Below, piece by piece: positions 40,996 to 51,384 of a DNA stretch of 64,000 bases (positions are counted from its first letter, which is position 1; each line of letters opens with the position of its first letter). This stretch comes from Halopseudomonas pachastrellae (GTDB lineage Bacteria; Pseudomonadota; Gammaproteobacteria; Pseudomonadales; Pseudomonadaceae). A program made the translations under genes and the position numbers. Location of the stretch: NCBI RefSeq assembly GCF_900114765.1, contig NZ_FOUD01000004.1, forward strand, positions 1 to 64,000. Direction: 5' to 3'. The notes beneath the pieces are model-generated. The model was not told where the DNA came from, made no database searches, and saw only the letters and a list, made by a program, of their open reading frames with translations.

Positions 40996-42020
40996 TTGCA
41001 TTTTCTCTGTTTCGCCGCGCCCGCGCGGTACTGGTTTGCCGTTCTGCGGCAGTGTTGCTGGGCGCCACCTGCGTGTTGCCGGCCCAGGCCCAGGATTACA
41101 GCCCCGAGCACCCGGGTGTGCCGGCCTTTATCGAGCAGATGCAGCGCGAGCACGGCTTCAGCGCCGAGCATGTGCAGGCACTGCTGGATCAGGCAGAGCA
41201 TCAGGACAACATCATCAAGGCCATTTCGCGCCCGGCCGAGCGGGTCAAGCCCTGGCACGAATATCGCGCCATCTTTATTACCGACCAGCGTATCGAGCGC
41301 GGGCTGGCCTTTTGGGCTGAACACGCCGACACCCTGGCGCGGGCCGAGAAGGAGTACGGCGTAGAGCCTGAGGTGATCCTTGCCATTATCGGTGTCGAGA
41401 CCTTCTACGGCCGCAACATGGGTTCGTATCGGGTGCTGGACGCGCTGGCGACGCTGGGTTTTGACTATCCGCCGCGCGCCGACTTTTTCCGCAAGCAGCT
41501 GATGAGCTACATGGTGCTGACCCGTGAGCAGCAGATCGATCCGCTTGAGCTCAAGGGCTCCTACGCCGGCGCCATGGGGTACGGTCAGTTTATTCCCTCC
41601 AGCTACCAGGCCTATGCGGTCGACTTCGACGGCGACGGCAAGGTGGATATCTGGAATAACCCGGTCGATGCCATCGGCAGTGTTGCCAATTACTTCCACC
41701 AGCATGGCTGGACCCACGGTGCCCAGGTGGCGATTGCTGCCAATGTGGAGGGTGACCGCGTCAAGGAAGGCGTCACTGAAACCCAGGGGCTTGAGGCCCG
41801 GCGTACCGTCACCGAGCTCAAGTCCCTTGGCTGGACGCCCGAGAGCGCATTGCCTGATGAGCAAGAGGTGATGGCATTCGAGTTTGATAACGGGGAACGA
41901 ATGCAGTACTGGGTCGGTCTGAACAACCTGTACGTCATTACCCGCTACAACCGCAGCGTCATGTATGCCATGGTAGTGCACCAACTCGCAGATCTGTTAC
42001 GTGAGGCCAGGCCCGAATGA
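40977..42020 (+). CDS. Lytic murein transglycosylase B, soluble type (SltB1-like)
   Basis: Cleaves the MurNAc-GlcNAc bond forming 1,6-anhydro ends during cell-wall remodelling. The 347 residues carry a signal segment ending in LPAQAQ without a lipobox Cys, so the enzyme should be soluble in the periplasm, like P. aeruginosa SltB1, which occupies the same place after rodA. The catalytic Glu 141 is in IIGVETFYGRNMGSYRVLDA, and the MltB signatures AMGYGQFIPSSYQAYAVDFD and DIWNNPVDAIGSVANYFHQH are complete. ATG 40977 overlaps the rodA end by 19 bases; TTG 40992 is an alternative. Overlaps rlpA (ATGA). Confidence 0.93.
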   Translation: MDGTKLIAFSLFRRARAVLVCRSAAVLLGATCVLPAQAQDYSPEHPGVPAFIEQMQREHGFSAEHVQALLDQAEHQDNIIKAISRPAERVKPWHEYRAIFITDQRIERGLAFWAEHADTLARAEKEYGVEPEVILAIIGVETFYGRNMGSYRVLDALATLGFDYPPRADFFRKQLMSYMVLTREQQIDPLELKGSYAGAMGYGQFIPSSYQAYAVDFDGDGKVDIWNNPVDAIGSVANYFHQHGWTHGAQVAIAANVEGDRVKEGVTETQGLEARRTVTELKSLGWTPESALPDEQEVMAFEFDNGERMQYWVGLNNLYVITRYNRSVMYAMVVHQLADLLREARPE

Positions 42021-42934
42021 TGCTCACTGCCATGTCCCCGATGCGTTGCCTGCTGCTCAGCAGCCTGGCAGGCCTGCTCGTGGCCTGCTCTTCAGCGCCG
42101 CAAACCGGCGGCAGCGGTGGCGCTGCCAGTAGCCCGGCAGCCAGTTCGCCGCGCCCGCTGCATGACGGCCCGCCCAGCTATATGCAGGATGTGTCGCAGA
42201 TTCCCGACGCCGTACCTACGCCGCACACCGGTGCCTACAAGGCGTCGCCCTATACCGTGCTTGGCCAGCGCTACCATCCGATGCAGGACGGGCGCAGTTA
42301 TCGCGAGGAGGGGACGGCCTCCTGGTATGGCACCAAGTTTCATGGCCAGAACACCGCCAATGGCGAGCTGTATGACCTGTACGGCATGACCGCCGCGCAC
42401 AAGACGCTGCCCCTGCCGAGCTATGTTGAGGTCACCAACCTGGAAAACGGCCGCAAGGTCATCGTGCGGGTGAATGACCGTGGCCCGTTCTACTCAGACC
42501 GCATCATCGACCTGTCCTTTGCTGCCGCCAAAAAGCTTGGTTATTCCGATCAGGGTACTGCCCACGTGCTGGTGCAGGGCATTGATCCGGTAGCCTGGCA
42601 ACAACAGAACAACCCGAATTACCTGGTAACCCGTGAGGCTGTCAGTGAGGCGCCGGTGGCAGCAGCCCTGCCGCCAGAGCCGGTTGAAAACGTGCAGACC
42701 GGCCTCTATCTACAGGTCGGCGCCTTCTCCTCCAACCAGGCGGCCGAGGCCCTGCGCCAGCGCGTGCAGGGCGTAGTCGGCGGTACCGTCTGGGTCAGCC
42801 CGGTGCAGGTCGATACGCGTACCCTTCACCGTGTGCGGGTTGGGCCGCTGTCCAGCCAGGACGAGGCGCGACGCATGATCGAAACCCTGCGCGTAGCCAA
42901 CCTGGGCACGCCCACGCTGGTTACCGTTAACTGA
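42017..42934 (+). CDS. rlpA: RlpA-like septal lytic transglycosylase lipoprotein
   Basis: Outer-membrane lipoprotein that in P. aeruginosa digests denuded glycan strands at the septum. The 305 residues show a signal peptide with lipobox LVAC (Cys 24), a Gly/Ser/Ala-rich linker, a double-psi beta-barrel domain (about 94-185; EGTASWYGTKFHGQNTANGE, TNLENGRKVIVRVNDRGPF with the catalytic Asp-Arg motif) and a C-terminal SPOR domain (about 228-303; YLQVGAFSSNQAAEALRQRV). Start overlaps the sltB1 stop. Confidence 0.95.
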   Translation: MMLTAMSPMRCLLLSSLAGLLVACSSAPQTGGSGGAASSPAASSPRPLHDGPPSYMQDVSQIPDAVPTPHTGAYKASPYTVLGQRYHPMQDGRSYREEGTASWYGTKFHGQNTANGELYDLYGMTAAHKTLPLPSYVEVTNLENGRKVIVRVNDRGPFYSDRIIDLSFAAAKKLGYSDQGTAHVLVQGIDPVAWQQQNNPNYLVTREAVSEAPVAAALPPEPVENVQTGLYLQVGAFSSNQAAEALRQRVQGVVGGTVWVSPVQVDTRTLHRVRVGPLSSQDEARRMIETLRVANLGTPTLVTVN

Positions 42935-42982
42935 TTAGCTGTACCTGAATAACAACGCACTTCACCACCAACTGTGAGCACC

Positions 42983-44182
42983 ATGTTGAAAAAACTGATT
43001 TCGACCCTGCTGATTTCCTCTGCCGTTGTCCTGACCGGCGCAGCCCACGCGCAGAGCCCGGCCACACCGACGCTCAACGCGCCTTCTGCGGCTGCACCGA
43101 TCGTGCCGTCGGCGCCGGATCTGGCGGCCACCAGCTACCTGCTGATCGACGCCAACAGCGGCGCGGTGCTGGTCGAGAACAACGCCGACAACCCGTTGCC
43201 GCCGGCCAGTCTGACCAAGATGATGACCAGCTATATCGTCAGCCAGGAGATCAAGCGCGGCCAGATCGGCGAGAACGATCAGGTGCTGGTCAGCGAAAAG
43301 GCCTGGCGTATGGGCGGCTCCAAGATGTTCATTCGTGTGGGTAACCAGGTGCCGGTCATCGACCTGCTGCGCGGCGTCATTATCCAGTCCGGTAACGACG
43401 CCAGTATTGCCCTGGCCGAACACGTCGCCGGCAGTGAAGATGCTTTTGCCGACCTGATGAATGCGCAGGCCCAGCGTCTGGGCATGACCAACAGCCATTT
43501 CGTTAACGCCACCGGTTGGCCGGCTGAAGACCATTACGCCTCGGCTCGCGATCTGGCCACCCTGGCGCAGGCGATCATCCGTGATGACCCCAAATCCCAT
43601 TACGCCATTTACGGCGAAAAGGAATTTGTCTGGAACGAGATCCGCCAGCCCAACCGTAACCTGATGCTCTGGCGTGACAGCACGGTGGACGGCCTGAAAA
43701 CCGGCCATACCGAAGAAGCCGGTTACTGCCTGGTGGCCTCGGCCAAGCGCGATGACATGCGTCTGATCTCGGTGGTCATGGGCACGACCAGCGAAGCTGC
43801 GCGTGCCGCTGAAACCCAGAAGCTGCTGACCTGGGGCTTCCGCTTCTTCGAAACCAAGACCTTCTACCAGCCGGGTCAGGTGCTGGCTGAAGAGTCTGTC
43901 TGGAAAGGTGAGCAGGACAAGGTTGAACTTGGCCTGCAAGATGGTCTGATGCTGACGCTGCCCAAGGGCCAAGCCGACAAGCTTGAGGCCGGTATTACCT
44001 TGAACAAGCCGATCCTCGCGCCGATCCAGGTCGGCGATGTACTGGGTGAGGTAGAAGTTAAGCTGGGTGACGAGGTTGTTCACAAGGCGCCGCTGGTCGC
44101 CCTGTCGGCTGTCGAAGAGGCAGGCTTGCTGGGTCGTCTGTGGGACAGCATCCGCCTGTTCTTCTATGGCCTGTTTGATTGA
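42983..44182 (+). CDS. dacA: D-alanyl-D-alanine carboxypeptidase (PBP5/6 family)
   Basis: Trims the terminal D-Ala of muropeptides. The 399-residue product has a signal peptide (MLKKLISTLLISSAVVLTGA...HAQ), a Pro/Ala linker, the serine-peptidase domain with SLTK (Ser 76, Lys 79), SGN (136-138) and KTG (239-241), and the C-terminal PBP5 beta domain ending in an amphipathic helix SIRLFFYGLFD that anchors it to the inner membrane. GTG 42974 three codons earlier is an alternative start. The gene starts 48 bp after rlpA. Confidence 0.96.
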   Translation: MLKKLISTLLISSAVVLTGAAHAQSPATPTLNAPSAAAPIVPSAPDLAATSYLLIDANSGAVLVENNADNPLPPASLTKMMTSYIVSQEIKRGQIGENDQVLVSEKAWRMGGSKMFIRVGNQVPVIDLLRGVIIQSGNDASIALAEHVAGSEDAFADLMNAQAQRLGMTNSHFVNATGWPAEDHYASARDLATLAQAIIRDDPKSHYAIYGEKEFVWNEIRQPNRNLMLWRDSTVDGLKTGHTEEAGYCLVASAKRDDMRLISVVMGTTSEAARAAETQKLLTWGFRFFETKTFYQPGQVLAEESVWKGEQDKVELGLQDGLMLTLPKGQADKLEAGITLNKPILAPIQVGDVLGEVEVKLGDEVVHKAPLVALSAVEEAGLLGRLWDSIRLFFYGLFD

Positions 44183-44193
44183 GGAGAACGTCC

Positions 44194-44472
44194 ATGGCTG
44201 ATGTAAACGAGCCGCAAGCTCCGAAAATCGAGTTTCCCTGCCAGTACCCGATCAAAGTGATTGGCACCGCGGGCGACGACTTTGCCGAGGTTATCTGTGA
44301 GGTGGTGGAAAGGCACGCCCCCGGCATCGACACCACGACTATCGATGTAAAGGACAGCAAGAACGGGCGTTTTTTGTCCCTGCGCCTGGTCATCACCGCG
44401 ACCGGGCAGGCGCAGCTTGAAGCGCTGCATCGTGACCTGAAGGCAACCGGCCGCGTGCACATGGTGCTTTGA
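44194..44472 (+). CDS. ybeD: UPF0250/DUF493 protein YbeD
   Basis: A 92-residue ferredoxin-like small protein with ACT-like fold, located between dacA and lipB in most gammaproteobacteria. Visible family parts: [20 protein letters not shown] and [20 protein letters not shown]. The start at 44194 has GAGGAG upstream; a TTG five codons earlier is inferior. Function unknown; the link to lipoylation is only genomic. The stop TGA overlaps the lipB ATG. Confidence 0.93.
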   Translation: MADVNEPQAPKIEFPCQYPIKVIGTAGDDFAEVICEVVERHAPGIDTTTIDVKDSKNGRFLSLRLVITATGQAQLEALHRDLKATGRVHMVL

Positions 44473-45104
44473 TGGCAGCGTCTCCGGAGCTGGTGATTCG
44501 CCACCTCGGGCTGGTGGATTACCAGCCCACCCTGGAGGCCATGCGGCGTCTGACCGAAGAACGTGGCCCCGATACCCCCGATGAAATATGGCTGCTGCAG
44601 CACCCCCGGGTCTTCACCCAGGGGCAGGCCGGCAAGGCCGAGCACGTGCTGGCGCCGGGCGATATTCCGGTCATCAAGGTCGAGCGTGGTGGGCAGGTGA
44701 CCTATCACGGTCCGGGCCAGCTGGTGGGCTACCTGATGCTGGACTTGCGTCGCAAGAATTTGGGTGTACGTGAGCTGGTGACAGCGATGGAGCAGAGCCT
44801 GGTTGATCTGCTCGCGCTCTACGGCGTGGACGCGGCGCCCAAGGCTGATGCCCCCGGCGTGTATGTTGGCGCCGACAAGATCGCCTCGCTGGGCCTGAGG
44901 GTCCGCCGCGGCTGCTCATTTCATGGGCTGGCGCTGAATCTGGATATGGATCTGGAGCCGTTTCGGCGCATCAACCCCTGCGGCTACGCGGGCCTGCGCA
45001 TGACGCAGCTGAGTGAGCACGTGAGTGAGCCGGTTGATGTGGCGCAGGTAGAGCAGCAGCTGGCGTCAGTGCTGCGCAAGCGTCTGGGGTACGACGCAGC
45101 GTAA
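44472..45104 (+). CDS. lipB: Octanoyl-ACP:protein octanoyltransferase
   Basis: Moves octanoate from ACP to lipoyl domains, the first step of lipoate synthesis. The 210-residue product contains [14 protein letters not shown], the signature [19 protein letters not shown] with the catalytic Lys/His region, [20 protein letters not shown] and catalytic Cys in [13 protein letters not shown] 44472 overlaps ybeD. Last gene of the plus-strand cluster; faces lipA. Confidence 0.97.
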   Translation: MAASPELVIRHLGLVDYQPTLEAMRRLTEERGPDTPDEIWLLQHPRVFTQGQAGKAEHVLAPGDIPVIKVERGGQVTYHGPGQLVGYLMLDLRRKNLGVRELVTAMEQSLVDLLALYGVDAAPKADAPGVYVGADKIASLGLRVRRGCSFHGLALNLDMDLEPFRRINPCGYAGLRMTQLSEHVSEPVDVAQVEQQLASVLRKRLGYDAA

Positions 45105-45112
45105 AGCAGGGC

Positions 45113-45138
45113 GGGCGCGCCAGCGTGGCTGCGCGCCC
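45113..45138. terminator. Hairpin between converging lipB and lipA
   Basis: GGGCGCGC (45113-45120) pairs with GCGCGCCC (45131-45138) around CAGCGTGGCT. It fits the 50-bp gap between two converging stops and probably serves both; no T-run on either side. Confidence 0.6.
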
Positions 45139-45154
45139 GAATCTGCTGTGCGGT

Positions 45155-46204
<1,050 letters not shown>

Positions 46205-46333
46205 GGGGGGTAGGACTCCTGGTAGGGCTCCACGGGGTGCCGGTCGGCACGGGCGGCTTTTGGCCGTCGCGAAGTTTACCACAGCGTGCGGCCCTGCGGG
46301 ACCTGCAGAGCAGGGCAGGGCCGGTCTGGAACG

Positions 46334-47608
46334 CTACTGTTTGCGCAGTTGCTCAAGCAGTGCGGCAGAAGCGTAGCCGTCAGCCGGTACGCCTTGCTGC
46401 TGCTGGAAGCGGCGGATGGCGTTGCGGGTGTTGGCGCCGATAATGCCGTCGATGCCGCCCGGCTCAAGGCCGCGCTGGGTCAGCAGCTGCTGCAGCTCCA
46501 GACGCTCGCTGCGTGACAGCGGACGGTCTGCGGTCGGCCAGTCACCCTGGATCTGGCCACCACCCTGAAAACGGTCGGACAGCAGGCCGATCGCCAGCGC
46601 GTAGCTTGACGAGTTGTTGTAGCGCATGATGGTGCTGAAGTTGTGCTGCAGCAGGAACGCTGGCCCCTTGTGCCCGGCAGGCAGCAGCAGGGCTGCGCGC
46701 TGATCGGCCATGTTGCCGGCAAAGCTGTCCTGATTGGTCGGACGTACGCCCAGTGCCTGCCACTCGGCGACGGATTTCTTCACGCCAGGGTCGGCCAGCG
46801 CGTAGTCAAAGTTGGCAGGCAGGCGCACTTCCTGCCCCCAGCGCTGCCCGCTGTGCCAGCCGGAGGCCTTGAGGTAGTTGGCGGCCGAGGCGAGTGCGTC
46901 AGCGGGCGAATTCCAGATATCCCGTCGGCCGTTGCCGTCAAAGTCCACCGCGAACTGGTTGTAGGTGGTGGGGATAAACTGCGTCTGCCCCATGGCGCCG
47001 GCCCAGGAGCCAAGCATGCCGTTGGGTTCAATGTCACGGTGCTGCAGGATATCCAGCGCGGCCAGCAACTGGTCGTGCGCAAAGCCGGGGCGGCGGCCCT
47101 CGTGGGCCAGTGTGGCCAGCGAGCGAATCACCTGCCGGCTGCCCATGTTCTGACCGTAGTTGCTCTCCAGTCCCCAGATAGCGGCCAGGATGTGGCGGTC
47201 GACACCGTAGCGCTGCTCGATGGCATCCAGAGTCTCTTCCTGTGCGCTCAGGCGGCTGCGCCCGGTCGCTACGCGCTGGTTTGACAGGGCGCTGTCCAGG
47301 TAGGCCCAGACCGGGCGCGAAAATTCGGGTTGGCTGCGATCGGCCTTGATAACGTCCGCATCGGGGGTGACGCCGTCGAATGCACGATCAAACAGGCTGG
47401 CATCAATGCCCTTGTCCAGCGCTTCCTGGCGAAAGGCGTCACGCCATTGGTTGAAAGTCTGCGCTTGTGGTGCGGCGGCTGCACTTATTTGTGCGGGAGC
47501 GGGCTGGGCCGGGGCGGTCGTGGGGGTGTCAGCGCAGGCGCCGAGGCTGATCAGGCTGAGTGAGGCGAGCAGGTGCAGTTGGGCCTTGCGGCGTGCGGGT
47601 GTGGGCAT
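46334..47608 (-). CDS. MltB-family lytic transglycosylase lipoprotein with peptidoglycan-binding domain
   Basis: A 424-residue relative of P. aeruginosa SltB3. The signal peptide ends in lipobox LGAC (Cys 25), so it should be an outer-membrane or inner-membrane lipoprotein, in contrast to the soluble paralogue after rodA. The catalytic Glu 148 is in IWGLESNYGQNMGSRQVIRS, with AMGQTQFIPTTYNQFAVDFD and DIWNSPADALASAANYL following, and a PG_binding_1 domain occupies about 360-424 (LQQLLTQRGLEPGGIDGIIG). An Ala/Pro/Gln linker lies at 27-50. Start 47608 gives a proper signal peptide; the frame upstream is not homologous. Confidence 0.92.
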   Translation of the reverse strand: MPTPARRKAQLHLLASLSLISLGACADTPTTAPAQPAPAQISAAAAPQAQTFNQWRDAFRQEALDKGIDASLFDRAFDGVTPDADVIKADRSQPEFSRPVWAYLDSALSNQRVATGRSRLSAQEETLDAIEQRYGVDRHILAAIWGLESNYGQNMGSRQVIRSLATLAHEGRRPGFAHDQLLAALDILQHRDIEPNGMLGSWAGAMGQTQFIPTTYNQFAVDFDGNGRRDIWNSPADALASAANYLKASGWHSGQRWGQEVRLPANFDYALADPGVKKSVAEWQALGVRPTNQDSFAGNMADQRAALLLPAGHKGPAFLLQHNFSTIMRYNNSSSYALAIGLLSDRFQGGGQIQGDWPTADRPLSRSERLELQQLLTQRGLEPGGIDGIIGANTRNAIRRFQQQQGVPADGYASAALLEQLRKQ

Positions 47609-47960
47609 GCAGATTCCCTGAGGTCTTGTCTGTTCTGTCGGGCGCTGCGTAAGCCCCGTGCTTGAGCGGTTTGAAATCCAAGTGCGGCAAAGGTTCCGGC
47701 AGCAAACCATGACAATGACAGGTGCAGCCTTGCTCGGCAAGGCCCGCAAATGGCTTCATCCGGCCATTTGTGCTAGAGTTCGCGGCCTCTAACGGACCCT
47801 CGCCCGGAATGCCCATGCTGCAGCAAAACGGCGTTACGCCACCGTAGACCTTTGCCCTTCGCCCAGCCCTGCACGGCTGGTGCAGTGCACGCGTGCGCAC
47901 CCTCTTTGCATACCTTGCTTATGCTTTGTTTTCTTTGTTTCTGTACAGGCAACACACCCT
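47609..47960. other. 352-bp divergent region before sulP with small hairpins and a 12-codon ORF
   Basis: No full gene. From 47809 a short ORF ([12 protein letters not shown], stop at 47845-47847) occurs without a Shine-Dalgarno. Three small palindromes follow in series: GGCGTTACGCC (47830-47840), CCAGCC/GGCTGG (47863-47880) and GCACGCGTGC (47887-47896), then a T-rich tract leading into sulP. A -10-like TAGAGT stands at 47774-47779. The arrangement suggests a structured sulP leader, but I recognise no known riboswitch. Confidence 0.45.
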
Positions 47961-49454
47961 ATGAATCTGATTGAAACCGTCCGCCGCGAGTGGTTCTCCA
48001 ACGTGCGCGGTGATCTGCTGTCGGGCCTGGTCGTTGCGCTGGCCCTGATTCCGGAAGCGATTGCCTTCTCCATCATTGCCGGCGTAGATCCCAAGGTCGG
48101 GTTGTACGCCTCGTTCTGTATCGCGGTTGTGATTGCCTTTACCGGCGGCCGCCCCGGGATGATCTCGGCCGCTACCGGTGCCATGGCGCTGCTGATGGTG
48201 ACGCTGGTGCGTGAGCATGGCCTGCAGTACCTGCTCGCCGCCTCACTGCTGTGCGGTGTATTGCAGATTGGCGCCGGTTACCTGCGGCTGGGGTCGTTGA
48301 TGCGCTTTGTCTCGCGCTCGGTGGTGATTGGTTTCGTAAACGCGCTGGCCATTCTGATCTTCATGGCGCAACTGCCCGAGCTGACTGGCGTGACCTGGCA
48401 TGTCTATGCCATGACCGCGGCGGGGCTGGGCATTATCTATCTGTTCCCGCTGCTGCCCTGGGTCGGCAAGGTGATTCCCTCGCCGCTGGTATGCATCCTG
48501 CTGCTGACGGCGGTAGCAATTTATCTGGGGCTGGATATCCGTACCGTGGCCGACATGGGCGAGTTGCCCGACACGCTGCCGGTTTTCCTCTGGCCGGATG
48601 TGCCGCTGAACCTGGAAACGCTGAAGATTATTCTGCCGTACTCGGCGGCGATGGCCGTGGTCGGGCTGCTCGAATCAATGATGACGGCTACCATCGTTGA
48701 CGATCTGACTGACACCAGCAGTGACAAGAACCGTGAGTGCAAGGGGCAGGGCGTGGCCAACATTGCCTCCAGCCTGATCGGCGGCATGGCAGGCTGCGCG
48801 ATGATCGGCCAGTCGGTGATCAACGTGAAATCCGGCGGTCGTACCCGCCTGTCCTGTTTTGTTGCCGGCGCCGTGCTGCTGGTGCTGGTGGTGTTTGCCA
48901 GCGACTGGGTAGGGCAGATCCCGATGGCTGCGCTGGTCGCGGTGATGATCATGGTGTCCATCGGTACCTTCAGCTGGGATTCGATCATCAACCTGAGCCG
49001 CTATCCGCTGTCGACCAACCTGGTGATGCTGGCGACCGTGGCGGTTGTTGTAGCGACCCATAACCTGGCCTACGGCGTGTTCGTCGGGGTGCTGCTGGCG
49101 GCGATGTTCTTTGCCAACAAGATTGGCCACTACCTGCACATTGGCAGCGAGTTGAACGCCCACGGCAGCGAGCGTCGCTATCAGGTGGTGGGGCAGATCT
49201 TCTTCAGCTCAGCTGACAAGTTTGTTGCCAGCTTTGATTTCAAGGAAGCCCTTGATAGGGTGGTCATTGACCTGAGCAAGGCGCATCTTTGGGATATTAC
49301 GGCGGTTGGTGCTTTGGACAAGGTGGTTATCAAGTTCCGTCGTGAGGGTACCTCAGTGAGCCTGATCGGTTTGAACGAGGCCAGCGCTACCATCGTTGAT
49401 CGCTTCGGCGAGCATGATAAGCCGGATGCAGTAGACCACCTTGGCGGTCACTGA
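47961..49454 (+). CDS. SulP family anion transporter with STAS domain
   Basis: A 497-residue secondary transporter of the SulP/SLC26 family, which carries sulfate, bicarbonate or other anions. About fourteen membrane segments occupy residues 15-420 ([20 protein letters not shown], the [20 protein letters not shown] loop and [20 protein letters not shown] are family signatures), and a cytoplasmic STAS domain follows at about 425-497 ([20 protein letters not shown]). I chose ATG 47961 because the family N-terminus starts there. Pairing with the stress protein 26 bp downstream suggests a Na+/bicarbonate or sulfate role linked to stress, which is inference. Confidence 0.9.
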   Translation: MNLIETVRREWFSNVRGDLLSGLVVALALIPEAIAFSIIAGVDPKVGLYASFCIAVVIAFTGGRPGMISAATGAMALLMVTLVREHGLQYLLAASLLCGVLQIGAGYLRLGSLMRFVSRSVVIGFVNALAILIFMAQLPELTGVTWHVYAMTAAGLGIIYLFPLLPWVGKVIPSPLVCILLLTAVAIYLGLDIRTVADMGELPDTLPVFLWPDVPLNLETLKIILPYSAAMAVVGLLESMMTATIVDDLTDTSSDKNRECKGQGVANIASSLIGGMAGCAMIGQSVINVKSGGRTRLSCFVAGAVLLVLVVFASDWVGQIPMAALVAVMIMVSIGTFSWDSIINLSRYPLSTNLVMLATVAVVVATHNLAYGVFVGVLLAAMFFANKIGHYLHIGSELNAHGSERRYQVVGQIFFSSADKFVASFDFKEALDRVVIDLSKAHLWDITAVGALDKVVIKFRREGTSVSLIGLNEASATIVDRFGEHDKPDAVDHLGGH

Positions 49455-49480
49455 TTGTAACTGACGGCAGGGAGAGCAGC

Positions 49481-50338
49481 ATGAGTGAAGCAAGGGTATT
49501 GGCGTGTATCGACGGTTCTACAGCGGGTGAGGCGGTCTGTGACTACGCCGCCTGGGCCAGTCTTCAACTCAATGCGCCATTGGCGCTGTTGCACGTACTT
49601 GAACCCATGCTTGCCTGCGCCCCGGCTGACCTGTCTGGCAGCATCGGACTGGGCAGCCGTGAGCATCTGTTGAGCGAATTGGCTGAAGTTGACGAGCGTC
49701 GAGCACGCCTGCTGCGCGAGCAGGGTCAGGTGATGCTCGACGCGGCCGCTGAGCGCGTGCGCGCTGATGGGGTGAGCGATCCGATTGTGCGCCAGCGCCA
49801 TGGCCGCCTGGTGGATACGCTGCAGGAGATCGAAGCTGAGGTTCGGCTCCTGGTCATGGGGCGGCAGGGTGAGGCCGGAGACAGTGCGGCGAGTCAGGTT
49901 GGCAGCCAGCTGGAAAGTGTCATTCGTACCTTGCATCGACCTATTCTGGTTACGGCGGGACAGTTTCGTGTGCCCAAGCGCGTGCTGGTCGCCTTCGACA
50001 ACAGCCCCAGCGTGCGCAAGGGGCTTGATCTGTTGTTGCAGAGCCCGTTGCTTGCCGGGTTGTCGATTCACCTGCTGATGGTCGGGGCAGATACCGCTGA
50101 CGCCAGGCAGGCGCTCGAGGCCGAACGCATTCGGTTGCAGCAGGAGGGCTTTACTGCCAGCGCTGATATCCGGGCCGGCGATGTGCAGGACGTGCTGCTT
50201 GGTTGTCGCCGTGAGCTGGATGCGGATCTGATCGTCATGGGCGCCTACGGCCACTCGCGGATTCGTCAGTTCCTGGTCGGCAGCACCACCACGGCCATGC
50301 TGCAGCGCACCGACTGTCCGTTACTGCTGCTGCGCTGA
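49481..50338 (+). CDS. Tandem universal stress protein (two USP domains)
   Basis: A 285-residue protein with two UspA domains. Domain 1 (about 1-150) begins VLACIDGSTAGEAVCDYAAW but its ATP-binding GxxGxxxS signature is weak (VMGRQGEAGDSAASQVGSQL). Domain 2 (about 165-285) has VLVAFDNSPSVRKGLDLLL and a good loop LIVMGAYGHSRIRQFLVGST, with the usual nucleotide-binding glycines. Translated from an AGGGAGAG site, 26 bp after sulP, in all likelihood in the same mRNA. The USP may regulate the transporter; this is a guess from adjacency. Convergent with holA, 10 bp away. Confidence 0.9.
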   Translation: MSEARVLACIDGSTAGEAVCDYAAWASLQLNAPLALLHVLEPMLACAPADLSGSIGLGSREHLLSELAEVDERRARLLREQGQVMLDAAAERVRADGVSDPIVRQRHGRLVDTLQEIEAEVRLLVMGRQGEAGDSAASQVGSQLESVIRTLHRPILVTAGQFRVPKRVLVAFDNSPSVRKGLDLLLQSPLLAGLSIHLLMVGADTADARQALEAERIRLQQEGFTASADIRAGDVQDVLLGCRRELDADLIVMGAYGHSRIRQFLVGSTTTAMLQRTDCPLLLLR

Positions 50339-50348
50339 TCGGCTCTCT

Positions 50349-51377
50349 CTAAAGCGGCAGGCGGGCGCCGGCCGCTTCAACTAGAATGCGCGCCAGGCCA
50401 TCCCAGGGTGAGCCCGGTGCCTGTCCCTTGATTTGCTCATCCACGGTTTGCGCGGCATTCAGCCAGCGCTCCCAGGCATCGGCCGGGTGGCGTTGCAGGG
50501 CGCCGCGCAGCAGCGGCTTGCGCTTGTCCCAGACCGGCGGGCGCTGACTGGAAAACACTTTGTCCAGCGGGATGCCGCGCGCCTGCTGCTGTGCCATGTC
50601 GGTCAGCGAGCGCAGTTCGCGGCTGACCGCCCACAGCACCACAGGCGCCTCGACGCCTTCGCCGCGCAGGCCCTGCAGCATGCGCAAGGCATGTTGTGGC
50701 TGGCCCTGCAGCATGGCATCGCTGAGGTGGAAGATATCAAAGCGCGCGCTGTCGGCGACTACCTGTTGCACCGTGTCCAGTGTCAGTTGCCCCTGAGGGC
50801 AGTAGAGCTTGAGCTTTTCGATCTCCTGGGCGGCGGCCAGCAGGTTACCCTCTACCCGGGCGCTGAGCAGCTCGACGGCGTCCGGGCTGGCCTGCAGGCC
50901 AGCTTGGGCCAGACGGTCGCGAATCCAGGTGGGCAGTTGCTGTGGCTCAATCGGCCAGATTTGCACAAACCGGCTGTCGGCATGATCGATCAGCGCCTTG
51001 GCCCACTTGCTGCGCTGTGTGCTGCCGTCGAGCTTGGGCAGGCTGATCAGCAGGGTGGTGTCCTCGGCGGGTTGCTCAAGATAGGCGATCAGCGCCTTGG
51101 CGCCCGCGTCGCCGGGCTTGCCCGAGGGCAGGCGCAGCTCCAGCAGGCGCTTCTGGGCGAACAGTGACAGGCTGTGGCTGGCTTCGTAGAGCTGCGCCCA
51201 GTCGAAACTGCGGTCTACATCAAACACCTGGCGTTCTTCGCTGCCGGCGGCGCGGCAGGCCTGGCGAATCAGGTCGCAGGCCTCGCCGCACAGCAGTGGG
51301 TCATCACCACTGACCACGTAGACCGGCGCCAGCTCTTCCTTGAGCTGCTTGCCCAGCTGGGGCGCGTTGAGCTTCAT
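50349..51377 (-). CDS. holA: DNA polymerase III delta subunit
   Basis: Clamp-loader subunit that opens the beta ring. The 342-residue product has the AAA+-like fold without a functional ATPase site: APVYVVSGDDPLLCGEACDL at the N-terminus, IYEASHSLSLFAQKRLLELR-like LYEASHSLSLFAQKRLLELR near 70, and the three-domain C-terminus. Full length. Seven bases after lptE; part of leuS-lptE-holA. Confidence 0.96.
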   Translation of the reverse strand: MKLNAPQLGKQLKEELAPVYVVSGDDPLLCGEACDLIRQACRAAGSEERQVFDVDRSFDWAQLYEASHSLSLFAQKRLLELRLPSGKPGDAGAKALIAYLEQPAEDTTLLISLPKLDGSTQRSKWAKALIDHADSRFVQIWPIEPQQLPTWIRDRLAQAGLQASPDAVELLSARVEGNLLAAAQEIEKLKLYCPQGQLTLDTVQQVVADSARFDIFHLSDAMLQGQPQHALRMLQGLRGEGVEAPVVLWAVSRELRSLTDMAQQQARGIPLDKVFSSQRPPVWDKRKPLLRGALQRHPADAWERWLNAAQTVDEQIKGQAPGSPWDGLARILVEAAGARLPL

Positions 51378-51384
51378 GCGGTGC

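Noticed and set aside
47809-47896. Mini-ykkC (guanidine-II) riboswitch before sulP
   Set aside because: Two successive small hairpins are present but the conserved ACGR loops are not, and the downstream gene is not a guanidine exporter.
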